DNA from: Candidatus Kuenenia stuttgartensis | GTDB taxonomy: Bacteria; Planctomycetota; Planctomycetia; Isosphaerales; Isosphaeraceae | Assembly (NCBI GenBank): GCA_945865635.1 | Contig: CAMBEP010000030.1 | Location: 1-58,697 of the forward strand | Direction: 5' to 3' | Length of the DNA: 58,697 nucleotides | Part shown: piece after piece, positions 53,668 through 58,697 of the stretch | Layout of the letters: the number at the start of each line of letters is the position of its first letter | How positions within the stretch are numbered: position 1 is the first letter of the stretch | The notes under the pieces: generated by a model | The model's input: the letters and a program-made list of their open reading frames with translations, nothing else | Database searches by the model: none | What the model was told of the DNA's origin: nothing | Made by a program: the position numbers and the translations under genes

Positions 53668-53928
53668 ATGCAGTTAGGTCTTGTCTTGGGCTCAGCGACG
53701 GCGACCACCAAGCACCCTTCATTTGAAGGGCAAAGCATGCTCGTCGTTCAGCCCTTGACGACCGATGGCAGAGACGATGGCGAGCCTGTTCTGGCCTTTG
53801 ATCGTCTTGGAGCAGGCCGCGGCCAAAGGGTGATCATCACCTCAGACGGTGCCATTCTGCAAAGCCAGTTGGGTCGCAATACACCCGGCCGCTGGAGCGT
53901 TCTCGCCTTGCCGGACGAGGTCCAATGA
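53668..53928 (+). CDS. BMC-P (EutN/CcmL) vertex protein, copy 2
   Basis: The 86-residue protein starts MQLGLVLGSATATTKHPSFEG and has LAFDRLGAGRGQRVIITSDG, the EutN/CcmL loop. It is shorter at the C-terminus than copies 1 and 3. It overlaps the following gene by four bases (ATGA). Confidence 0.93.
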   Translation: MQLGLVLGSATATTKHPSFEGQSMLVVQPLTTDGRDDGEPVLAFDRLGAGRGQRVIITSDGAILQSQLGRNTPGRWSVLALPDEVQ

Positions 53929-54725
53929 ACACCATCTCATCCGCCTGGCCTCAGCATCAGACCACTTCATCCGACCACGCAACACCGGCCCAGGTCGCTG
54001 CTGCCGTAATGGCCGTCCTTCGCGAGATGTCTGCCTCCAAGCCCTCTGAACCAAGCGTCTTAGGCTTGCACTCACAACCAGAAGCCATTCCGCCGAAACC
54101 TGATGCAGTGGTCAAGTCTGACACGCAAGCCTTTGCAGGGTCTTTACTTCTGGAGCGGCATGCGGTCGACTTGCCAGCGGGCGTTTCCGAGTTGGCCATC
54201 GCTCCGAAAACGGTCGTCACGCCCCTGGCCCGCGAGATTCTCAAGAAACGGGGAATCACCCTCCGCTGGGCTGGAGCCGCCAATTGGCCCGGGCAGGGCG
54301 GTCAAAATGCCGGCGAATGGGCCGTTTTAAGGATCTCGGGATCCGCCCAGGCTCTTGCCGTGGAATCGACCTTGGCAGGCCGCTCGGGCGAGGGCTGGGA
54401 CCTCGTCGGCCCGACACTTCAAGCCGCTTCCGCCTGGCTTGTCCAGAAGCCCCACAGGCACCTGGCCGTTCTGGCGGATGTCGCCTGCATCACGGTCTGG
54501 CAACTGAATCAGGCGGGCCTGCGGGCCACGGAAATACGTTCCTCCGTCGAACTCGAACGCGTCGTCCAGCAATTTGCTCCGCAATGCATTGTGGTCGAAC
54601 CCCCAAAATTGCCGATCCATGAAGCTAGGCAAATCTTTCACTCCTGGCGAAGGCTTGGAGTCGTCCCCGTGCCGGCTTCTATCCAGGACTTTCTCTCCGC
54701 CGCCAGCAGGGAGGCTCGAGCATGA
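53925..54725 (+). CDS. Conserved BMC-operon protein of unknown function
   Basis: I do not recognise a settled family. Residues 20-38 (TPAQVAAAVMAVLREMSAS, approximate) form a short amphipathic helix flanked by low-complexity linkers, as in BMC-targeting peptides. Next is a motif, VVTPLAREILKKRGITLRW, similar to a TPxAR-L-R-I element at the N-terminus of EutT-type proteins. The C-terminal half (AVLADVACITVWQLNQAG, quoted in part; CIVVEPPKLPIHEARQIFHSW) resembles a sugar-phosphate-isomerase RpiB/LacAB-like fold by eye. It overlaps shell genes on both sides, so it is translated with them. Possible roles are a cargo enzyme or a scaffold. Confidence 0.7.
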   Translation: MNTISSAWPQHQTTSSDHATPAQVAAAVMAVLREMSASKPSEPSVLGLHSQPEAIPPKPDAVVKSDTQAFAGSLLLERHAVDLPAGVSELAIAPKTVVTPLAREILKKRGITLRWAGAANWPGQGGQNAGEWAVLRISGSAQALAVESTLAGRSGEGWDLVGPTLQAASAWLVQKPHRHLAVLADVACITVWQLNQAGLRATEIRSSVELERVVQQFAPQCIVVEPPKLPIHEARQIFHSWRRLGVVPVPASIQDFLSAASREARA

Positions 54726-55000
54726 GGATCGCTGAAGTCGTCGGCCGTGTCACACTGGCCAAGCCGCACAGTTCTCTCAAGCCCGGGGCCTGGATCATCG
54801 TTCGGCCCATGACCCGCAAAGCCTTGCAGAATGGCTCGGCTGAACGTGGCGAAGACCTCGTCGCGTTTGACAACCTGGGCGCTCGCCCCGGCGATCTGAT
54901 CGGCCTCTCCGAAGGCGGCGAGGCTGCCAACCCGTTTGGCAAGGAAAAGCCTCCGATCGACGCCTACTGTGCCTGCATTCTCGATCACCTGCATCTCTGA
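54722..55000 (+). CDS. BMC-P (EutN/CcmL) vertex protein, copy 3
   Basis: The 92-residue protein starts MRIAEVVGRVTLAKPHSSLKP and has LVAFDNLGARPGDLIGLSEGGEAA, matching the EutN/CcmL loop, and ends with CACILDHLHL. It overlaps the preceding gene by four bases. A 94-bp gap follows, with AT-rich stretches that could hold a second promoter, before the aldolase gene. Confidence 0.94.
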   Translation: MRIAEVVGRVTLAKPHSSLKPGAWIIVRPMTRKALQNGSAERGEDLVAFDNLGARPGDLIGLSEGGEAANPFGKEKPPIDAYCACILDHLHL

Positions 55001-55094
55001 CATTCAACACCTGACCTTTCGCATATTCGGACAGTACAGACGGTACATTTTCAGGATTCAATCCGTTCAGACAGAATAACAAGGGAGCGAACCG

Positions 55095-56072
55095 ATGGCT
55101 TACAACACTGGCAACTTCAATGAGTGGAAACTTCGCGAGGAAATGTGCGAGATCGGCCGACGTATCTACAACAAAGGCTTCGCGGCCGCCAACGATGGCA
55201 ATATCTCGTTCCGGCTCGACGAAAACCGAGTTCTCTGCACCCCGACCCGAGTCAGCAAGGGCTACATGAAGCCCGACGATCTCTGCATCGTCGACATGGA
55301 AGGCAAGCAGATCTCAGGCAAACGCAAGCGTTCCAGCGAGATCCTCATGCACCTGACCATCATGAAGACCCGGCCCGATGTTCGCTCCGTCGTCCACTGC
55401 CACCCACCCCATGCCACCGCCTTCGCTGTGGCCCACGAGCCCATCCCCAAGTGCACCATGCCCGAGTTCGAAGTCTTTCTGGGGGAAGTTGCCATCGCCC
55501 CCTATGAGACACCAGGCACCCAAACCTTTGCTGATACAATCATTCCGTACATCAAAGACACCGACACCATCCTTCTGGCCAATCACGGTACCGTGACCGC
55601 CGGCTCCGACCTCATGGATGCCTACTTCAAGACCGAAATCATCGACGCTTATTGCCGTATCCTAATCCTGACCAAACAGTTGGGCCGGGTTGAGTATTAC
55701 TCCGATGCCAAGGCCGCCGAGCTGATCAAGATCAAGCCCAACCTCGGTATCCGCGATGTTCGTCTCGAAAAAGGCCTGGAAAATTGTGATCTCTGTGCCA
55801 ATAGCCTGTTCCAGAAGGGCTATAACGAATTCTCGCCAGAGCCTCATGCCTTCCTCCACCCCCGTCAGCAGGCCGAATTGGCCGCTGCCTCGGCCCCCAG
55901 TTCCTCGACTGATGCACTGGTCGACGCCGTCGTCAAGTCCATCACCCAGGGCAGCGCCCCTGTCACATCCACCCCAGCCCCGACACCCGCACTCTCGCCT
56001 GAACAGTTCAATGCCTTGGTCAGCTCTGTCACCGATCAGGTAATGGCCGCTCTCGCCGCCACGGCCCGCTGA
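55095..56072 (+). CDS. Class II aldolase (fuculose-/rhamnulose-1-phosphate aldolase type)
   Basis: It cleaves a ketose-1-phosphate to dihydroxyacetone phosphate and lactaldehyde. The 325-residue protein has the AraD/FucA fold with zinc histidines His101 and His103 (VHCHPPHATA) and His164 (LANHGTV), and the catalytic Glu82 in SSEILMHL. The C-terminal 75 residues are beyond the family core and hold two helical segments joined by Ala/Pro/Thr-rich linkers. The last (SPEQFNALVSSVTDQVM) reads as a targeting peptide. Whether L-fuculose-, L-rhamnulose- or another sugar-1-phosphate is used cannot be decided. Confidence 0.9.
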   Translation: MAYNTGNFNEWKLREEMCEIGRRIYNKGFAAANDGNISFRLDENRVLCTPTRVSKGYMKPDDLCIVDMEGKQISGKRKRSSEILMHLTIMKTRPDVRSVVHCHPPHATAFAVAHEPIPKCTMPEFEVFLGEVAIAPYETPGTQTFADTIIPYIKDTDTILLANHGTVTAGSDLMDAYFKTEIIDAYCRILILTKQLGRVEYYSDAKAAELIKIKPNLGIRDVRLEKGLENCDLCANSLFQKGYNEFSPEPHAFLHPRQQAELAAASAPSSSTDALVDAVVKSITQGSAPVTSTPAPTPALSPEQFNALVSSVTDQVMAALAATAR

Positions 56073-56117
56073 TCCATTTTCTTACGCAAGTTCATACTGA
56101 TAAAGGAGATCACTAAA

Positions 56118-57200
56118 ATGCATGTCAGTATTATCGGTGGTGGCGGCCTGGTCGGTTCCAGTGCGGCTTTTGCCCTTCAGTGCGGTGGTGTGGTCAGTGA
56201 AATGACTCTGATCGACCTCGGCGACAAAGTCAAGGGCGAAGCTCTTGACATCATGCACGGCTCTTCGCTCGTCGCCGATCAGCGCATCCGTGCCGCGGGT
56301 TATGAGGCCATCCCCCAGTCCGACATCATCCTTATCACCGCTGGCCTCCGCCGCAAGCCCGACGAATCTCGCCTCGACCTCATCAATCGCAATACCGAAC
56401 TGTTCCTCAATATCCTCAACCAAATCCATGCCTCGGGGACCAAGCCGGGCGTAGTGCTTGTTGTCGTCTCAAACCCTGTTGACATATTGACTTACTTCGC
56501 CCAGAAACGCCTCAACCTGCCCGCCGGGCAAGTCATCGGCCTGGGCACCATGCTCGATTCGGCCCGCTTCCGAAGCCTTATCGCCGCCGAGCTGGATCTG
56601 CCCCCAACTCAAGTCACTGCAACGATCTATGGCGAGCATGGCGAAAGCATGGTCCCCGCCTGGTCCATTGCCCAGGCCGCTGGCCTGCCGCTCGACAAGT
56701 TCCCCGGCTGGTCCAACCAAAAGGCCGAAGAGCTCTTCAAGCGGACCCGCGGCAGTGGCGCTGAAGTCATTAAACTCAAGGGCGGAGCAGGCTTTGCCGT
56801 GGGCATCTCGATTCGTGAAGTCATTCATGCCATTGCCCAGGACTCGCGCCGGATTCTGCCTGTAGGTACTGTTCTGAACGGCGCTTATGGCATTAACGAC
56901 GTGGCCCTGAGTGTCCCGTCCATCGTCGGCGCCGGCGGCGTTCGCGGAATCGTAGAAATTGAGCTTACACCCCGGGAGCTCACGGCCCTTAAGCAGTCCG
57001 GCGATCTGCTCAAAGGCACCATTGGCGACGTTCTCAAGTCCTTCCCCGACGCCCGCAAACCAATCTCAGGCACGGTTTCAGGTGGCACCAAAATCGCCCC
57101 CTCTGCCGCAAGCTCCGCATCCAGAGTAACCCAGTCCGGAAACTCGGGCCAGAAACCACGTGTGACCATCTCAGGTGGAGGATACAACATTGGCCGCTAA
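56118..57200 (+). CDS. Malate/lactate dehydrogenase-family protein
   Basis: The 360-residue NAD-dependent 2-hydroxyacid dehydrogenase has the Rossmann motif SIIGGGGLVGSSAA, and His174 in YGEHGESMVP. Arg79 and Arg85 in LRRKPDESR correspond to the substrate-binding arginines of malate dehydrogenase (Arg81 and Arg87 in E. coli), where lactate dehydrogenases have Gln. Thus a dicarboxylate may be reduced, although the described planctomycete BMC model needs only NAD+ recycling. About 45 extra C-terminal residues (Ser/Gly/Lys-rich, ending GGGYNIGR) could be a linker or targeting tail. Its 3' end overlaps the next gene by 11 bases. Confidence 0.9.
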   Translation: MHVSIIGGGGLVGSSAAFALQCGGVVSEMTLIDLGDKVKGEALDIMHGSSLVADQRIRAAGYEAIPQSDIILITAGLRRKPDESRLDLINRNTELFLNILNQIHASGTKPGVVLVVVSNPVDILTYFAQKRLNLPAGQVIGLGTMLDSARFRSLIAAELDLPPTQVTATIYGEHGESMVPAWSIAQAAGLPLDKFPGWSNQKAEELFKRTRGSGAEVIKLKGGAGFAVGISIREVIHAIAQDSRRILPVGTVLNGAYGINDVALSVPSIVGAGGVRGIVEIELTPRELTALKQSGDLLKGTIGDVLKSFPDARKPISGTVSGGTKIAPSAASSASRVTQSGNSGQKPRVTISGGGYNIGR

Positions 57201-58485
57201 ATCGCTCGACCAGAAACTGGCCCAACTCAATCAGAATCCTGACTCCGACGTCTTCATTCTGGCCGACGCCAAAGATGCTGACATGGCCTTTGGCATCGGC
57301 TCCCCGGGCAAAAGCCCTGAAGCTCATGCCAGCGAAACCCGGTTCCGGTCGATCGAAGAATACCGCGACCTCATGCGCAAGATCACCCACCAGGGACTGG
57401 TCGATATCATGCTCATGTCGGTCAGCTCCAACAGCCGACTGACCCTCGACGAACGTCTCTACGAACACTCTCACGTCACTCCCGCCATCCGCGCCAACGA
57501 CACCACCGACATTCACCTGGCCCGTGGCTCTGCCTACGCCAAAGAGGCCTCTCGCCCGTTCCGAACCGCAAGCCTCGACCACGCCCAGTGCGGACACCTC
57601 GACTGCACACCCGAAGAACGCAAAATGGGCGCCAACCTCGGCCTCTATTCCGTGACCTTCAACAATAACCTCGACGACGACCTGCCAAGCCTGGAAGCCT
57701 TTCACAGGTTCCGGGAAGAAGCTGAACGCAAGGATTTCCGCTACTTTCTCGAAGTCTTTGACCCCAACATTCCAGGCCGTATCTCCGGAGAGACTCTCCC
57801 AGGCTACCTCAACGACATGATCACCCGAATGCTCGCCGGTGTCGCTCCGGCTGGCATGCCCCGATTCCTCAAAATCGTCTATCATGGCCGAAAAGCTGTC
57901 GAAGAACTCCGTAACTACGACAGCTCGCTGGTCGTAGGCATCCTGGGCGGCTCGGCTGGTACCACATTTGACGCCTTCGACATGCTTTGGGACTCCAAAC
58001 AAGCCGGCGCCAAAGTCGCTCTTTTCGGGCGAAAAATCAACAACGCTGAAAATCAGCTCGCCTTCATCCAGTTCCTCCGGCTCATCGCCGACGGCCAAAT
58101 CAAGCCCTCTGAAGCCGTACGTGCCTATCACTCCGTACTCTCAAAGCTCGGTGTTCGACCCACCCGTTCACTTGACAAAGACCTTCAGCGCACTGACACC
58201 GCCTCCAGCTACTCCGGTAACAAGTCCACTGCCTCTGTGCCCATCCCTGATGGTCTTGCCAAAGCACCCGCCAAACCGGACTCCTCAGGCTGCGGATGCG
58301 GCGGTGCAGCCTCTAACTCCTGTGCACCAAAACCAGCCGCAAGCTCCACTTGTGGCTGCGATGGGCACACCGCAATACCACAATCGCCTCCACCGGCCGC
58401 CATTGCATCACCCTATCCCGACTTCGCCAAAATGTCGCCCGTCGATCGACTGGCTTATCACCGCAAGCGTTTAGGGCTGGGCTGA
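57190..58485 (+). CDS. TIM-barrel protein, class I (DhnA-type) aldolase-like, with Cys-rich tail
   Basis: The 431-residue protein has no confident family name. Its barrel core has RFLKIVYHGRKAVEEL (Lys228), the position of a Schiff-base lysine in class I aldolases. Phosphate-binding-like loops follow in GILGGSAGTTFDAF and FGRKINNAENQ. A putative aldolase of the DhnA/LsrF type is therefore suggested. The last 70 residues hold a cysteine cluster (SSGCGCGGA, CGCDGH), a Pro/Ala linker and a helical end, MSPVDRLAYHRKRLGL. The TTG at 57190 is favoured because GGAGG lies 9 nt before it. It is the last gene of the operon in this window. Confidence 0.75.
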   Translation: MAAKSLDQKLAQLNQNPDSDVFILADAKDADMAFGIGSPGKSPEAHASETRFRSIEEYRDLMRKITHQGLVDIMLMSVSSNSRLTLDERLYEHSHVTPAIRANDTTDIHLARGSAYAKEASRPFRTASLDHAQCGHLDCTPEERKMGANLGLYSVTFNNNLDDDLPSLEAFHRFREEAERKDFRYFLEVFDPNIPGRISGETLPGYLNDMITRMLAGVAPAGMPRFLKIVYHGRKAVEELRNYDSSLVVGILGGSAGTTFDAFDMLWDSKQAGAKVALFGRKINNAENQLAFIQFLRLIADGQIKPSEAVRAYHSVLSKLGVRPTRSLDKDLQRTDTASSYSGNKSTASVPIPDGLAKAPAKPDSSGCGCGGAASNSCAPKPAASSTCGCDGHTAIPQSPPPAAIASPYPDFAKMSPVDRLAYHRKRLGLG

Positions 58486-58697
58486 TCATCAAATCCAGTA
58501 AATACGGACGGGCATGCGATCGTGCCATGGCCCTTATTCCCGTTTCGCAATCGCGGCGTATCCTATTGATATGCAATAGTTTACAACTGATCTTCATGTG
58601 TGCCTCAGGCCGCCTGGAAAAAACGGATTTCATGCACGCCGGGTGCCCTCACGCCGTTGTAAATCACATCTTGTAAAACCATAATCCTTCGATATTT

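Noticed and set aside
57034..58131. A 365-residue open frame on the minus strand
   Set aside because: It is antisense to the aldolase-like gene and the end of the dehydrogenase gene. It has no start signal and no family motif, whereas the plus-strand genes do.

Overview
The window looks like a chromosomal segment of a member of the Planctomycetota. The signs are a bacterial microcompartment (BMC) locus of the planctomycete/verrucomicrobial fucose/rhamnose type, a PEP-CTERM protein, a cytidylate-kinase-like gene, an aroD-aroE fusion and a secreted protein whose N-terminus carries an LEQR motif. This assignment rests on gene content and style, not on a database search. I see no prophage, CRISPR array or tRNA gene.

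Left end (1-7.3 kb): the 3' end of a group II intron abuts a long inverted repeat. Next come a PEP-CTERM protein, a tiny lipoprotein and pdxA. On the minus strand is a two-gene glycan pair (GT9 heptosyltransferase plus an NAD-dependent sugar epimerase). A secreted Ig-like protein, a cluster of hairpin repeats and the frameshifted remnant of a large Ig-domain surface protein complete this accessory-looking stretch.

7.3-27.3 kb is mostly metabolism: a cytidylate-kinase-like protein, nagB, two amino-acid transporters (AGCS and APC), glgB, an AMP-forming acyl ligase, a Gfo/Idh/MocA oxidoreductase, lgt, panD, panC, an amidase, a response regulator and B12-dependent metH with a good sigma70-like promoter.

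27.3-47.8 kb is a long minus-strand run: hisH-hisA, two small envelope proteins, prepilin peptidase, aroK, aroDE, mutL, an NtrB/NtrC-like two-component pair, pnp and rpsO, two large polytopic membrane proteins, a membrane histidine kinase with a haem-like CX3CH motif, and mutM.

48.0-58.5 kb is the highlight: a plus-strand, densely packed and partly overlapping BMC operon. Its order is DeoR-family regulator, PduL phosphotransacylase, three BMC-H shell proteins, acetate kinase, BMC-P, CoA-acylating aldehyde dehydrogenase, BMC-P, an unrecognised protein with a targeting-peptide-like helix, BMC-P, class II aldolase, a malate/lactate-type dehydrogenase and a TIM-barrel class I aldolase-like protein with a Cys-rich tail. 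By analogy with the characterised planctomycete BMC, the class II aldolase would release lactaldehyde from fuculose- or rhamnulose-1-phosphate. The aldehyde dehydrogenase, PduL and kinase would convert it to an acyl-CoA, an acyl-phosphate and then acid plus ATP, while the dehydrogenase recycles NADH. Two proteins of this operon (53925-54725 and 57190-58485) have no settled function and are the best candidates for undescribed biology.
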